Shown in pieces: positions 52,909-62,117 of a stretch of 64,000 nt of DNA; within the stretch, counting starts at the first letter, position 1, and each line of letters starts with the position of its first letter. The position numbers and the translations under genes are program-made. The stretch covers positions 3,720,001-3,784,000 of the forward strand of contig NZ_CP015418.1 in assembly GCF_001633165.1 (NCBI RefSeq). The letters are read 5' to 3'. Under the pieces are notes generated by a model. It made no database searches. It saw only the letters and a program-made list of their open reading frames with translations, and was not told the DNA's origin. Origin of the DNA: Rhodovulum sulfidophilum DSM 1374 (GTDB taxonomy: Bacteria > Pseudomonadota > Alphaproteobacteria > Rhodobacterales > Rhodobacteraceae).

Positions 52909-54021
52909 TCAGTTCCTCCCCCCGGCTTCGCTGCGCCGCAAATCGTTCAGCGGCAGGTAGGGCACCACGCCGCCCGTCCCGGTCAGGTCCTTGTCGAGCA
53001 TGATCATGTCGACCTTGCCCAGCACCTCTTCCATGGTTTCCAGATAAAGCCGCTTGCGCGTGACCTCCGGGGCCTTGGTGTATTCGTCCAGAACCGCGCT
53101 GAAGCGGCTGGCCTCACCCTCGGCCTCGTTGACGACGCGGGCACGGTAGCCCTCGGCCTCTTCGAGGATCTGCGCCGCCTCGCCGCGCGCACCGGCGACG
53201 ACGCGGTTGGCATAGGCATCGGCCTGTTTCTCGAGCCGGTCGCGTTCCTGTTCGGCGGCCTGCACCTCGCGGAAGCTGTCGATGACCTCCTTGGGCGGGT
53301 CGGCCTTGTCGAAGTTCACACGCACGACGTTCATGCCGGAATCGTAGCTGTTCAGCGTCTGCTGGATCAGATCCGTCAGGCGCGAGGCGATCAGTCCGCG
53401 GTCCCGGTTCAGGATCGGCGCCAGTTCCGACTGGGCGATGATCTCGCGCATGGCCGATTCAGACACCGCGCGGATGGTCTGGCGCGGGTCGCGCAGGTTG
53501 AACAGAAACTTGGCGGGATCGTTGATGTTCCAGACCACCTGGAAGTCGACATCCACGATATTCTCGTCGCCGGTCAGCATCAGCCCGGCATCGACACCGG
53601 CCCGGCCCACGCCCATGTTCTCGGTCTGCTCGCGGGTGACCGGGATCACCTCGGCGCTGACCAGCGGCCAGGGCGCGAAGTTCAGGCCCGGATTGCCGGT
53701 ATCGAGATAGCGGCCGAGGAAAAGCTCGACCGACTGCTCCTCGGGCTTGACCGTGTAGAACGAGGCCCAGGCCCAGGCCACGCCCGCCGCCAGCACGGCC
53801 AGCGCCACGCCGGTCCGGGTGAATTTCGGGCCGCCGCCACGGCCGCCGCGCCCGCCCATCAGCACGCGCAGCTGCTCCTGCCCTCGGCGCATCAGTTCGT
53901 CGATTTCGGGGATCTGGGGCGGCTCGTCCCCCGGGCCGCGTCCTCCGCCGCCACCCCGGTTGCCTCCGCCACCCTGTCCAGAGCCTCCGCTCCCCCAGGG
54001 ACCGCCACTATTTCCAGCCAT
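52909..54021 (-). CDS. hflK: HflK, FtsH-protease modulator
   Basis: The partner of HflC. The 370-residue product has a long Gly-rich N-terminus (NSGGPWGSGGSGQGGGGNRGGGGGRG) and PPQIPEIDELMRRGQEQLRVLMGGRGGR, then a membrane helix (GVALAVLAAGVAWAWASFYTV) and the SPFH domain (VKPEEQSVELFLGRYLDTGNPGLNFAPWP). Conserved blocks SESAMREIIAQSELAPILNRDRGLI and FREVQAAEQERDRLEKQADAYANRVV follow. The glycine-rich N-terminus is typical. It lies 83 bp downstream of gor, so it may have its own promoter. Confidence 0.95.
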   Translation of the reverse strand: MAGNSGGPWGSGGSGQGGGGNRGGGGGRGPGDEPPQIPEIDELMRRGQEQLRVLMGGRGGRGGGPKFTRTGVALAVLAAGVAWAWASFYTVKPEEQSVELFLGRYLDTGNPGLNFAPWPLVSAEVIPVTREQTENMGVGRAGVDAGLMLTGDENIVDVDFQVVWNINDPAKFLFNLRDPRQTIRAVSESAMREIIAQSELAPILNRDRGLIASRLTDLIQQTLNSYDSGMNVVRVNFDKADPPKEVIDSFREVQAAEQERDRLEKQADAYANRVVAGARGEAAQILEEAEGYRARVVNEAEGEASRFSAVLDEYTKAPEVTRKRLYLETMEEVLGKVDMIMLDKDLTGTGGVVPYLPLNDLRRSEAGGRN

Positions 54022-54104
54022 ATGGGGTCTTACCTCTTGTCTTGCCCAATCTCGTTCTCGTTTTCGCGATGACTGCTGTGTAACTGGTCACCGCGCGCCC
54101 GAAT

Positions 54105-55463
54105 TCAACCCGTGCGCACCGGGACCTTCATCGTCACCAGCTCTTCGGCCATGGTCGGATGCACCGCCACGGTCCGGTCGAAATCCTCCTTGGTCGCGCC
54201 CATCTTGATCGCCACCGCCGCCAGCTGGATCATTTCGCCCGCCTGATCGGCCACGATATGGCAGCCCAGCACCTTGCGGCTTTCGGCCGCGACGATGAGT
54301 TTCATCATCACCCGGTCGGGCCGCCCGGCAAAGCCCGACTGCATCGGCCGGAAGGCGGTCGAATAGACCTCGATCGGACCGCGGCCGCGCGCCTCTTCCT
54401 CGGTCAGACCGACCGAGCCGTATTCGGGCCGGGTGAAGACCGCGCCCGGCACCAGATCATGATCGGCGCGGGTCGGGTTGCCCTTGAACACGGTCTCGAC
54501 GAAGGCCGCGCCCTCGCGGATCGCGACCGGCGTCAGCGCGATCCGGTCGGTGACGTCGCCCACCGCATAGACCGACGGCACCGAGCTCTGCGACCACTCG
54601 TCGACCGCCACCGCGCCATTGGCGCCAAGCGCGATGCCGGCCTCCTCGAGCCCCATACCGTCGGTATTGGGCCGCCGCCCGGTGGCAAACAGCACCGCGT
54701 CGAAGACCGCATCCCCGCCATCGGTGGCCTTGACCCAGAGCCCGTCCTCGACCCGGTCGATGCGCTGCACGTTGCAGCCGACGCGCAGGTCGACACCCTG
54801 CGCGCACATCGCCCCCGCGATATGGCCCCGCGCCTCGTCGTCGAACCCGCGCAGGATCTGCGCGCCGCGGTAGAACTGCGTGACCTCGACCCCGAGCCCG
54901 TTGAGGATGCAGGCAAATTCGCAGGCGATATAACCGCCGCCGACGATCAGGATCCGCTTCGGAAGGCTCTCGAACAGGAACACGTCATTCGAGGTGATCG
55001 CCAGCTCCGAGCCCGGGAATTCGGGCACGAAGGGCCGCCCGCCGGTCGCGATCAGGATATGCCGCGCGGTCTTCTCGGTACCGTCGGCCAGCCGCACCGT
55101 ATGCGGATCGGCCAGCACCGCGCGGCTGTCGAAGATCTCGACGCCCGCACGCTCGAGATTGCCGCGGTAGACGCCCTCGAGCCGGGTCAGTTCGTCATCG
55201 AGCCGCGCCTTGAACAGCGACCAGTCGAACTCGCCGCCATGCACCTGCCAGCCATAGGCCCGCGCATCCTCGACGGCATGCGCAAAGCCCGAGGCATAGA
55301 CCATCAGCTTTTTCGGCACGCAGCCCCGGATCACGCAGGTGCCGCCCATGCGGTATTCCTCGGCAAGCCCGACGCGTGCGCCCGCCTCGGACGCCGCGAG
55401 CCGCGCCGCGCGCACCCCGCCGGAGCCGCCGCCAATGACGAAAAGATCGTAATCGAAGCTCAT
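54105..55463 (-). CDS. gor: Glutathione-disulfide reductase
   Basis: An FAD-dependent NADPH enzyme that keeps glutathione reduced. The 452-residue product has FAD motif FVIGGGSGGVRAARLAA, redox cysteines C43 and C48 in GGTCVIRGCVPKKLMVYAS, the NADPH domain IVGGGYIACEFACILNGLG with basic residues after it, FAD motif VYAVGDVTDRIALTPVAIREG, and the catalytic His-Glu pair in AVHPTMAEELVTM. GGTCVxRGCVPKKL distinguishes it from lipoamide and mercuric reductases. ATG 55463 follows GGGAGGGGAC. It lies 10 bp after rpiA. Confidence 0.95.
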   Translation of the reverse strand: MSFDYDLFVIGGGSGGVRAARLAASEAGARVGLAEEYRMGGTCVIRGCVPKKLMVYASGFAHAVEDARAYGWQVHGGEFDWSLFKARLDDELTRLEGVYRGNLERAGVEIFDSRAVLADPHTVRLADGTEKTARHILIATGGRPFVPEFPGSELAITSNDVFLFESLPKRILIVGGGYIACEFACILNGLGVEVTQFYRGAQILRGFDDEARGHIAGAMCAQGVDLRVGCNVQRIDRVEDGLWVKATDGGDAVFDAVLFATGRRPNTDGMGLEEAGIALGANGAVAVDEWSQSSVPSVYAVGDVTDRIALTPVAIREGAAFVETVFKGNPTRADHDLVPGAVFTRPEYGSVGLTEEEARGRGPIEVYSTAFRPMQSGFAGRPDRVMMKLIVAAESRKVLGCHIVADQAGEMIQLAAVAIKMGATKEDFDRTVAVHPTMAEELVTMKVPVRTG

Positions 55464-55473
55464 GTCCCCTCCC

Positions 55474-56250
55474 TCAGAGATCGGCGAAGAGATTGTCGCT
55501 TTCGGGCAGGTCCACCCGGGCCTCCTCGCTGCCCTCGGCATCGCGCAGCTCGGCCCGGCCGTCGGGATGGCCGATCACCACCGCGTCGCAGATATCGATG
55601 AACAGCCCGTTCTCGACCACGCCCGGGATCTGGTTCAGGACCAGCCCCAGCTGGCGCGGATTGCCGATCCGGCCCAGATGCAGGTCGAGCACCAGATTGC
55701 CCTCGTCGGTGCGGAACGGCATCTCGCCCGCCATCCGGAGCGTGATCTCGCGGCCCAGCACATCGAGCCCCTCCAGCGCCTCGGCAATCAGCTTGCGGCT
55801 GGCCGACCAGCCGAAGCCGATCACCTCGACCGGAAGCGGAAACGCGCCGAGCTGGGCCACGGCCTTGGCCGGGTCTGCGATCACCACCATCCGGTCGGAG
55901 GCGGTCGCGACGATCTTTTCCTGAAGATGCGCGCCGCCGCCGCCCTTGATCAGGTTGAAGGCCGGATCGAATTCATCGGCGCCGTCGACGGTCAGGTCGA
56001 GCCAGCGCGCATCCTCGAGGCTGACCACGTCGATGCCGACCTCACGGGCCAGCGCCGCGGTCCGGTCCGAGGTCGGCACGGCGGTGATCGAGAGCCCCTC
56101 GTTGCGCACCCGCGCGCCAAGGCTCTTCACCAGCCAGGCCGCGGTCGAACCGGTGCCCAGGCCCACACGCATGCCGTCCTCGACCAGATCGGCGGCACGG
56201 CGTCCGGCGACATATTTGGCCAGTTCGATGGGGGAAAGCTCTGCGGCCAT
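55474..56250 (-). CDS. rpiA: Ribose-5-phosphate isomerase A
   Basis: Interconverts ribose 5-phosphate and ribulose 5-phosphate in the pentose phosphate pathway. The 258-residue product shows VGLGTGSTAAWLVKSLG near residue 29, AVPTSDRTAALAREVGI, LDLTVDGADEFDPAFNLIKGGGGAHLQEKIVA, ADPAKAVAQLGAFPLPVEVIGFG and FRTDEGNLVLDL. The Asp pairs in DGADEFD and the Lys of LIKGGGGAHLQEK are active-site residues. Start ATG 56250 follows AGGAGAGGCATC. rpiA and gor, both linked to NADPH metabolism, are adjacent with 10 bp between them. Confidence 0.95.
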   Translation of the reverse strand: MAAELSPIELAKYVAGRRAADLVEDGMRVGLGTGSTAAWLVKSLGARVRNEGLSITAVPTSDRTAALAREVGIDVVSLEDARWLDLTVDGADEFDPAFNLIKGGGGAHLQEKIVATASDRMVVIADPAKAVAQLGAFPLPVEVIGFGWSASRKLIAEALEGLDVLGREITLRMAGEMPFRTDEGNLVLDLHLGRIGNPRQLGLVLNQIPGVVENGLFIDICDAVVIGHPDGRAELRDAEGSEEARVDLPESDNLFADL

Positions 56251-56454
56251 GATGCCTCTCCTTTTGCGGTCTCGGCCGTTATAGACGCCAAGCGCCAGGG
56301 CCGCGAGGCCGAATTGCCCGGAGCGGGCATCGAGGGCACGAGAAGACCGGCAAGGGAGAGGGGGTTCGTCGAGGGTTCGTCGGGGCCACGACCGTCCAAT
56401 CCGGCGCCGACCGGACCCCGCAGACCAAACTGCCACAAGAGCCTTGCCGAGCGG

Positions 56455-56889
56455 TTACCGCCCCTCGCGGAGCCCCGCGATCACCGCCTGCAACAGCGCG
56501 GCGAACCGGGCGCGGTCCTCGGGCGCAAGCCGCGCCAGCGCGATGCCATTGACCTCGGTCGCGGCCTCGGTGGCACGCGCCTCCAAGGCGCGGGCCCGGT
56601 CGGTCAGCCGCACCCGGCGGGCCCGCCTGTCGGCCGCGTCCGGCTCGCGCAGGATCAGCCCGTCACGCTCCATCCGGTTCAGGGTGTTGGCGATGGTCGC
56701 CTGTTCCACATCCAGCCGCTCGACCAGATCGCGCTGGGTCAGCCCGTCTTCGCGCCAGAGCTCGAGCAGCACCATGAACTGCCCCGGCATCAGCCCCAGA
56801 GGCGCGATCCGCCGGGTCAGCGCCGCCGCGAAAAGCCGCGCCATGTGGTTGGCGAGATAGCCCGCCGAGTCGTCCTTGTCGAAGCTCAT
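56455..56889 (-). CDS. MarR-family transcriptional regulator
   Basis: A 144-residue winged-helix regulator: PGQFMVLLELWREDGLTQRDLVERLDVEQATIANTLNRMERDGLILREPDAADRRARRVRLTDRARAL covers the recognition helix and wing (DRRARRVRLT). MarR proteins are usually repressors released by small ligands. ATG 56889 was chosen over ATG 56904 because ACAGGACGG lies before it. It is divergent from the membrane protein gene at 56966, and two identical-type palindromes lie between the genes; both genes are probably its targets. The ligand is unknown. Confidence 0.9.
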   Translation of the reverse strand: MSFDKDDSAGYLANHMARLFAAALTRRIAPLGLMPGQFMVLLELWREDGLTQRDLVERLDVEQATIANTLNRMERDGLILREPDAADRRARRVRLTDRARALEARATEAATEVNGIALARLAPEDRARFAALLQAVIAGLREGR

Positions 56890-56907
56890 GCGCCGTCCTG
56901 TCATTGC

Positions 56908-56946
56908 ATAGCCCGCTATTCAATGGCATTTTACATAGCAGGCTAT
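56908..56946. promoter_or_regulatory. Twin operator palindromes ATAGCNNGCTAT between marR and membrane gene
   Basis: ATAGCCCGCTAT (56908-56919) and ATAGCAGGCTAT (56935-56946) are both perfect ATAGC-N2-GCTAT palindromes, with centres 27 bases apart. They lie in the divergent intergenic region right next to both start codons. This is the expected arrangement for MarR-type autorepression; binding is inferred from position and symmetry. Confidence 0.75.
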
Positions 56947-56965
56947 CTATAAATGGAGATTCGCC

Positions 56966-57436
56966 ATGACCACGATACCGACCGAGAAACACCGCAATCC
57001 CGGCCTGCATGCCGCGGCCGGCGCGCTTGGCCTTGCCCTGATCGCCTCGTTCTGGCTGTCGACCCTCGGCGCCGAGCTTTTCGGAACGACGGCCCAGATC
57101 GTGGCGGTCAAGACCGCGATCCCCTACGGGATCGTCCTGCTGGTGCCCGCGCTGATCGTCGCCGGGGCGGGCGGGACCCGGCTGGCGCGCGACCGCCGGG
57201 GCCCCCTTGTCGCCCGCAAGTCACGGCGGATGCGGATCGTCGCGCTGAACGGCCTGCTGATCCTCGTGCCCTCGGCGCTGTTTCTGGCAAAAAAGGCGGC
57301 CACACAGGATTTCGACACCGCCTTTGTCCTGGTGCAACTGGCCGAACTGGCAGCGGGGGCGGTCAATCTCACACTTCTGGGCGCCAACCTGCGCGACGGG
57401 CTGGCGATGCGCGACCGCCGCCTTGCCCTGCGCTGA
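56966..57436 (+). CDS. Membrane protein under MarR control, unknown function
   Basis: A 156-residue protein with four predicted helices: LHAAAGALGLALIASFWLSTLG, AVKTAIPYGIVLLVPALIVAG, MRIVALNGLLILVPSALFLAKKA and FVLVQLAELAAGAVNLTLLGANL. I recognise no family with certainty; the sequence is of the kind annotated as hypothetical membrane protein next to marR genes. The paired helices and an Asp/Glu in helix 4 could support transport or haem/quinone binding, but nothing shows it. It is transcribed away from the MarR gene past twin operators. Confidence 0.8.
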   Translation: MTTIPTEKHRNPGLHAAAGALGLALIASFWLSTLGAELFGTTAQIVAVKTAIPYGIVLLVPALIVAGAGGTRLARDRRGPLVARKSRRMRIVALNGLLILVPSALFLAKKAATQDFDTAFVLVQLAELAAGAVNLTLLGANLRDGLAMRDRRLALR

Positions 57437-57510
57437 ACGTCCGCCGAACGTCGCTTTCGGAATGGACTTGTCGGCGCCACGGGCCACCTTGGCAGGAAAG
57501 GGAGGCGCGC

Positions 57511-58890
57511 ATGGACCTGTCCGTTTTCGACATCTTCAAGATCGGCATCGGCCCTTCCTCGTCGCATACGATGGGGCCGATGCTGGCGGCGGCGCGGTTT
57601 CTCCACCTGCTGCGGGGCTCGCCCTTCCATCCGGTCGGCCTGCGCGCCTCGCTGCATGGCTCGCTGGCCTTCACCGGGGTCGGCCATGCCACCGACCGGG
57701 CGGTGATCCTCGGGCTCGACGGCTTCACCCCCGAAACCTATGATCGGGACGCCGCCGAAGAGGCGCTGAGGCGGATCAGCACCGAGGCCGAGGTCCGCCC
57801 CAAAGGCCTGCCGCCGCTGCGCTTCGATCCGGCATCCGATCTCGTCTTCGATCACGACCGCGCCCTGCCCGGCCATGCCAATGGCATGATCCTCTCGGCC
57901 ATCGACGCAGAGGGCGACATCCTGACCAGCGAGACCTATTACTCGATCGGCGGCGGCTTCGTCAGGACCGAGGCCGAGCTTGCCGCGGGCGAGACCGACA
58001 GGGGCGGCGGCACACGCCCGCTGCCCTACCCCTTTGCCAGCGCGGCCGACCTGCTTGAGCTGGCCAGAACCTCGGGCAGGTCGATCGCCGCCATGAAACG
58101 CGCCAATGAAATCGCGCGGATGGGCCCCGAGGCGCTCGAGACCGGGCTGGCGCGGATCTGGTCGGCCATGTCGGATTGCATCGAACGCGGGCTGGCCACC
58201 GACGGCCAGCTGCCCGGCGGCCTCGGCATCCGTCGGCGGGCCCATGCGATCCACAACGCCTTGCTGGCCGAACGCGGGATGAACCTGACGGCGCCGCACA
58301 CGATCAACGACTGGATGAGCGTCTATGCGATGGCCGTGAACGAGGAGAACGCGGCCGGCGGACAGGTGGTGACGGCGCCGACCAATGGCGCGGCCGGGGT
58401 GGTGCCCGCCACCATCCGCTACTGGCTGACCCATGTACCCGCGGCACAGCCCTCGAAGGTCGGGGATTTCCTGCTGACCGCCGCGGCGATCGGCGGGCTG
58501 ATCAAGAAGAATGCCTCGATCTCGGGGGCGGAATGCGGCTGTCAGGCCGAGGTGGGCTCGGCCTCGGCGATGGCGGCGGCAGGATTGGCGGCGGTGATGG
58601 GAGGCTCGCCCGAACAGGTCGAGAATGCGGCCGAGATCGCGCTCGAACATCATCTGGGCATGACCTGCGACCCGGTGAAGGGGCTGGTTCAGGTGCCCTG
58701 CATCGAGCGCAACGGCCTGGGCGCGATCAAGGCGGTCTCTGCCGCCTCGCTGGCGCTGCGCGGCGACGGGCGCCATTTCGTGCCGCTCGACGCCTGCATC
58801 GAGACCATGCGTCAGACCGGTCGCGACATGAACGAGAAATACAAGGAAACCGCGTTGGGCGGGCTGGCCGTCAACATTCCGAATTGCTGA
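57511..58890 (+). CDS. sdaA: L-serine ammonia-lyase, single-chain iron-sulfur type
   Basis: Deaminates serine to pyruvate with a [4Fe-4S] cluster. The 459-residue product has the beta domain [30 protein letters not shown], the alpha domain [18 protein letters not shown], and cluster cysteines in [27 protein letters not shown] and [18 protein letters not shown]. Both domains are in one chain, as in E. coli SdaA, not split as in Bacillus. ATG 57511 follows GGGAGG. It is on its own between the membrane protein gene and the convergent phaR. Confidence 0.95.
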   Translation: MDLSVFDIFKIGIGPSSSHTMGPMLAAARFLHLLRGSPFHPVGLRASLHGSLAFTGVGHATDRAVILGLDGFTPETYDRDAAEEALRRISTEAEVRPKGLPPLRFDPASDLVFDHDRALPGHANGMILSAIDAEGDILTSETYYSIGGGFVRTEAELAAGETDRGGGTRPLPYPFASAADLLELARTSGRSIAAMKRANEIARMGPEALETGLARIWSAMSDCIERGLATDGQLPGGLGIRRRAHAIHNALLAERGMNLTAPHTINDWMSVYAMAVNEENAAGGQVVTAPTNGAAGVVPATIRYWLTHVPAAQPSKVGDFLLTAAAIGGLIKKNASISGAECGCQAEVGSASAMAAAGLAAVMGGSPEQVENAAEIALEHHLGMTCDPVKGLVQVPCIERNGLGAIKAVSAASLALRGDGRHFVPLDACIETMRQTGRDMNEKYKETALGGLAVNIPNC

Positions 58891-58932
58891 GGGACCGTCC
58901 GCCGCCTTCCGTAGCGGCGCCCCGGCCGTGTC

Positions 58933-59478
58933 TTATCCGTTCATCTTCGAGAGCTTTTGCTGCAGCTCGGCAAGCTGGCGCTTTATCTCGTCCAGTTCGC
59001 GCTCCTCGCCCTCGCCGGCTTCTCCTTCCGCGCCGGGCGCGCCGCTCCAGCCCCCCGTCATCGCTTTCAGGAAGGCTTCCTGCTGAGCCTGGATCGCGCC
59101 GAGACCCGGCATCGCCATCGGGTTGATGCGACCGAAATTCTCCATCATCTTCGACTGGCTGTCGCGCAGCATCTCGAAGCTTGCGGCAAGGAATTGCGGC
59201 ACGACGCTCTGGGCCGAGCTGGTATAGCTGCGCACGAGATCGTTAAGCACGTTGATCGGCAACACGCTCTCGCCCTTGCTCTCGTGCTCGGCGATGATCT
59301 GAAGCAGATACTGGCGCGTCAGGTCGTCGCCGCTCTTGAGATCGACGATCTTAACGTCCCTGCCAGTCCGGATGACCTTGGCGATATCCTCCAGCGTGAC
59401 GTAATCGCTGGTCTCCGTATTGTAGAGACGCCGACTGGCATAGCGCTTGATCAGAAGCGGCTCTTTCACGTCACTCAC
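58933..59478 (-). CDS. phaR: PHA synthesis repressor PhaR
   Basis: A DNA- and PHB-binding repressor of phasin and PHB genes. The 181-residue product has the PHB/PHA accumulation regulator DNA-binding domain LLIKRYASRRLYNTETSDYVTLEDIAKVIRTGRDVKIVDLKSGDDLTRQYLLQII, then a hydrophobic part (VLNDLVRSYTSSAQSVVPQFLAASFEMLRDSQSKMMENFG) and a C-terminal coiled coil (ELDEIKRQLAELQQKLSKM). It starts with GTG 59478, preceded by GGGGAGGAG; upstream ATG at 59574 is less likely. It is downstream of phaP on the same strand. CTGC-N3-GCAG operators lie before phaP. Confidence 0.93.
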   Translation of the reverse strand: MSDVKEPLLIKRYASRRLYNTETSDYVTLEDIAKVIRTGRDVKIVDLKSGDDLTRQYLLQIIAEHESKGESVLPINVLNDLVRSYTSSAQSVVPQFLAASFEMLRDSQSKMMENFGRINPMAMPGLGAIQAQQEAFLKAMTGGWSGAPGAEGEAGEGEERELDEIKRQLAELQQKLSKMNG

Positions 59479-59634
59479 GGACTGTACTCCTCCCCGCTGG
59501 GTTCGCCGCCGGTGTTGCAGCGCAGCAAGCTTAGGCGCAGCGGCCGCAAAAAGAAAGGGCGGGTGCAGATGCACCCGCCCTTCCGGAACCGGTCCGGCCG
59601 CTGGCGGCCGGGATCAGCCGGACATGGCGTCCGA

Positions 59635-60093
59635 TCAGGCCTTTTCCGACGCGACGGTGGTGGCCTTCTTGGCAGTCTTGGTGGCGGTCGCGGTGGCTTT
59701 CTTCATCGCCGAGGTCGCATCCTCGGAGAAGTCCTTGCCCGCGGCCAGCATCAGCTCGACGGTTTCCATCTGGACCTTCTTCGCCACTTCCGCGAAGGCG
59801 GCCATGTTCTCGGCAGCCATCTCGGCCGAGGACGACGCGAAGTCGGTCATGGCCTTGGTGTAATCGGTGGGCTCATCCTTGAGCGTCGCCACCTCGCCGA
59901 CCTTGGACAGGGTGTCCTTGGTCCACTTGGAGGAAATCTCGGTCGACTTCTCGGCGGCCTCGAGAGCAACCTTGGACATCTTCTCGGCAAGGGCGGCCTG
60001 GGTCTTGAAGGCGTCCTGCATCGTGGTCGGGTCCATCGAGAACGCCGACATCATGTCCTGCATCATCTTGGTAAAGTCTTGTGCGTCAGCCAT
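59635..60093 (-). CDS. phaP: Phasin, PHB granule surface protein
   Basis: A 152-residue amphipathic helix-rich protein that coats PHB granules. It starts MADAQDFTKMMQDMMSAFSMDPTTMQDAFKTQAALAEKMSKVALEAAEKSTEISSKW and ends with an Ala/Lys/Thr-rich tail (AMKKATATATKTAKKATTVASEKA) like those seen in phasins. Start ATG 60093 follows AGGAGAG. The promoter contains two PhaR-type operators. It lies between phaC and phaR, so the group encodes synthase, coat and repressor. Confidence 0.92.
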   Translation of the reverse strand: MADAQDFTKMMQDMMSAFSMDPTTMQDAFKTQAALAEKMSKVALEAAEKSTEISSKWTKDTLSKVGEVATLKDEPTDYTKAMTDFASSSAEMAAENMAAFAEVAKKVQMETVELMLAAGKDFSEDATSAMKKATATATKTAKKATTVASEKA

Positions 60094-60151
60094 GGGTCTC
60101 TCTCCTCTTACGGGTGACCTACACCCGAACTCTGCTGTGATCCGAGACTGA

Positions 60152-60200
60152 ATATACACGCTGCAACGCAGCATTTCAAGATTATTTTGCTGCAGCGCAG
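60152..60200 (-). promoter_or_regulatory. phaP promoter with two PhaR operators
   Basis: On the minus strand TTGAAA (60179-60174) and TATATT (60157-60152) are separated by 16 bases. CTGCAACGCAG (60161-60171) lies in the spacer and CTGCAGCGCAG (60190-60200) lies just upstream; both are CTGC-N3-GCAG, the site reported for PhaR in Paracoccus and Rhodobacter. Their centres are 29 bases apart. PhaR bound there would block RNA polymerase, and PHB would release it. Confidence 0.8.
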
Positions 60201-60222
60201 CATTGCAGGCAAGACCCTGATG

Positions 60223-62022
60223 TCAGGTGGCTTTCTTCCCCATGACATAGGTTCCGGGGGCATCTCCGAGCAGCGGACGCCCATCCGCCCCCGGCTCGCG
60301 AGCGGGAACCTGCCGACCCGAGCGCCGTTTCAGCCAGGAATCCCAGCGCGGCCACCACGAGCCCTCGGTGAAGGCGGCATCCTCGCGCCAGCGGTCGGCG
60401 GCAAGATCCTTCATCGGCGCGTCATTTACGTAATGGCCGTATTTCTTGCGGTCGGGCGGGTTCACGATGCCCGCGATATGGCCCGATTGCGACAGGATGA
60501 AGGTCTTGCTGGTCGAGCCCATCTTGCGCACCCCTTCGTAACTCGACCTCCAGGCCGCGATATGGTCGGTCTCGCAGGCCACGGCGCAAAGCGGCAGGCG
60601 GACCTCCGAGATATGCACCCGCTCGCCGCAGATCTCGAACCCCTCGGTTGCGAACCGGTCCTGCTGGCAGAGCCCGCGCAGGTACTCGACCGCCATCCGC
60701 GCCGGAAGGTTGGTCGAGTCGCCGTTCCAGTAGAGCAGGTCGAAGGCGGGCGGGGCTTCGCCCATCATGTAATTGCGGATCGCCGGACGGTAGATCAGGT
60801 CGTTCGAGCGCAGGAAGGAGAAGGTCCGCGACATGAAGAAACTGTCGAGATAGCCCTTCCCCGTCACCTCGCGCTCGATCCCGTCGACGAAGTCGTTGTC
60901 GAGGAAGACCCCGACCTCGCCCTGGTCGGAAAAGTCGGTCAGCGTGGTGAAGAAGGTGGCCGAGCGGATCGAGCTGTCGCCGCGCTTCTGAAGCAGCGCC
61001 AGGGTCAGCGCCAGCGTGGTGCCCGCGATGCAGTAACCGACCGCGTTGATCTTCTCTTCGCCGGTGATCGCCTTCACCTCGGCAATCGCGGTCAGATAGC
61101 CTTCCTCGACATACTGATCGAGGCCGACATCGGCATAACCGGCATCGGGATTGACCCAGGACACGACGAAGACCGTATAGCCCTGCCCGACGAGCCAGCG
61201 GATCAGGGATTTCTGCGGCGTCAGGTCGAGAATGTAGAACTTGTTGATCCAGGGCGGAAAAATCATGATCGGAGTGGCGTGAACAGTCTCGGTCGCCGGA
61301 CTGTACTGGATCAGCTCCATCATGCGGTTGCGGAACACCACCTTGCCCGGTGCCGTCGCCAGGTTGCGGCCGACCGCAAAGGCCTCGCGGTCGGCAAGCG
61401 TGACGAGGATCTCTCCGTCATTGGCCTCGATGTCGCGCACCAGGTTCTCGAGCCCGTCGACCAGAGACTGGCCGTCGGTCGCGGCCGCGCGTTCCAGCGC
61501 CTCGGGATTGGTGCCGAGGAAATTCGCGGGCGACATCAGATCGACGATCTGCTGGGTGAAATATTCCAGCCGCCTCGCATCGCGCGGATTGAGCCCGTCG
61601 ATATCCTTGACCGCGCTCGAGATCGCCTCGGCGCTCATCAGGTATTGCTGCTTGATGTAGTTGAAATAGGGATGGGTCTGCCAGAGCGGGTTGGAAAAGC
61701 GCGGATCCTTCGGCGTGCTGTCGGGCGGCGCCTGCAGCTTGCCGCGCGCCAGCGCCTCCTGGGCCTCGACGAAATGCTTGAGCGCCTTGCCCCAGTAGGA
61801 CACCTGATGCTCGATCAGCTTGGAGGGGTTCTGCATCATCTCGGCCATGTAGGCGGCGGTCGCCTTCATGTAGAGATCCTGCCCCGGCGCCTGCAGGTTC
61901 GGGTCGATGCGCCGCTTCTTCGACATCGCCGAGACCAGTCGTTCCGTCAGCTCTTCCAGCTTGACGAGATTCTCGTTCAGCCGCTCCAGATTGGTGGCCG
62001 GCGCATCATCTTTTATTGTCAC
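60223..62022 (-). CDS. phaC: Class I polyhydroxyalkanoate synthase
   Basis: Polymerises (R)-3-hydroxybutyryl-CoA into PHB. The 599-residue product has the PhaC N-terminal domain (DPRFSNPLWQTHPYFNYIKQQYLMSAEAI) and an alpha/beta hydrolase core. The nucleophile is C331 in AVGYCIAGTTLALT, the Asp is in CETDHIAAW, and the His in SGHIAGIVNPP. The box reads CIAG where the common class I form is CxGG; an Ala here may be normal for this lineage. It is divergent from phaZ, 95 bp away, and is followed by phaP and phaR, giving synthesis, coat and control in one place. Confidence 0.96.
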   Translation of the reverse strand: MTIKDDAPATNLERLNENLVKLEELTERLVSAMSKKRRIDPNLQAPGQDLYMKATAAYMAEMMQNPSKLIEHQVSYWGKALKHFVEAQEALARGKLQAPPDSTPKDPRFSNPLWQTHPYFNYIKQQYLMSAEAISSAVKDIDGLNPRDARRLEYFTQQIVDLMSPANFLGTNPEALERAAATDGQSLVDGLENLVRDIEANDGEILVTLADREAFAVGRNLATAPGKVVFRNRMMELIQYSPATETVHATPIMIFPPWINKFYILDLTPQKSLIRWLVGQGYTVFVVSWVNPDAGYADVGLDQYVEEGYLTAIAEVKAITGEEKINAVGYCIAGTTLALTLALLQKRGDSSIRSATFFTTLTDFSDQGEVGVFLDNDFVDGIEREVTGKGYLDSFFMSRTFSFLRSNDLIYRPAIRNYMMGEAPPAFDLLYWNGDSTNLPARMAVEYLRGLCQQDRFATEGFEICGERVHISEVRLPLCAVACETDHIAAWRSSYEGVRKMGSTSKTFILSQSGHIAGIVNPPDRKKYGHYVNDAPMKDLAADRWREDAAFTEGSWWPRWDSWLKRRSGRQVPAREPGADGRPLLGDAPGTYVMGKKAT

Positions 62023-62117
62023 GGCGTTGTTTCCCCCTTAACCTTCGCAGATGCAGCATGGGCGCCAGGCCGACCGCTCGGCCGACCCCCGATATACCAT
62101 CGCAGATGGAGTGGCGA

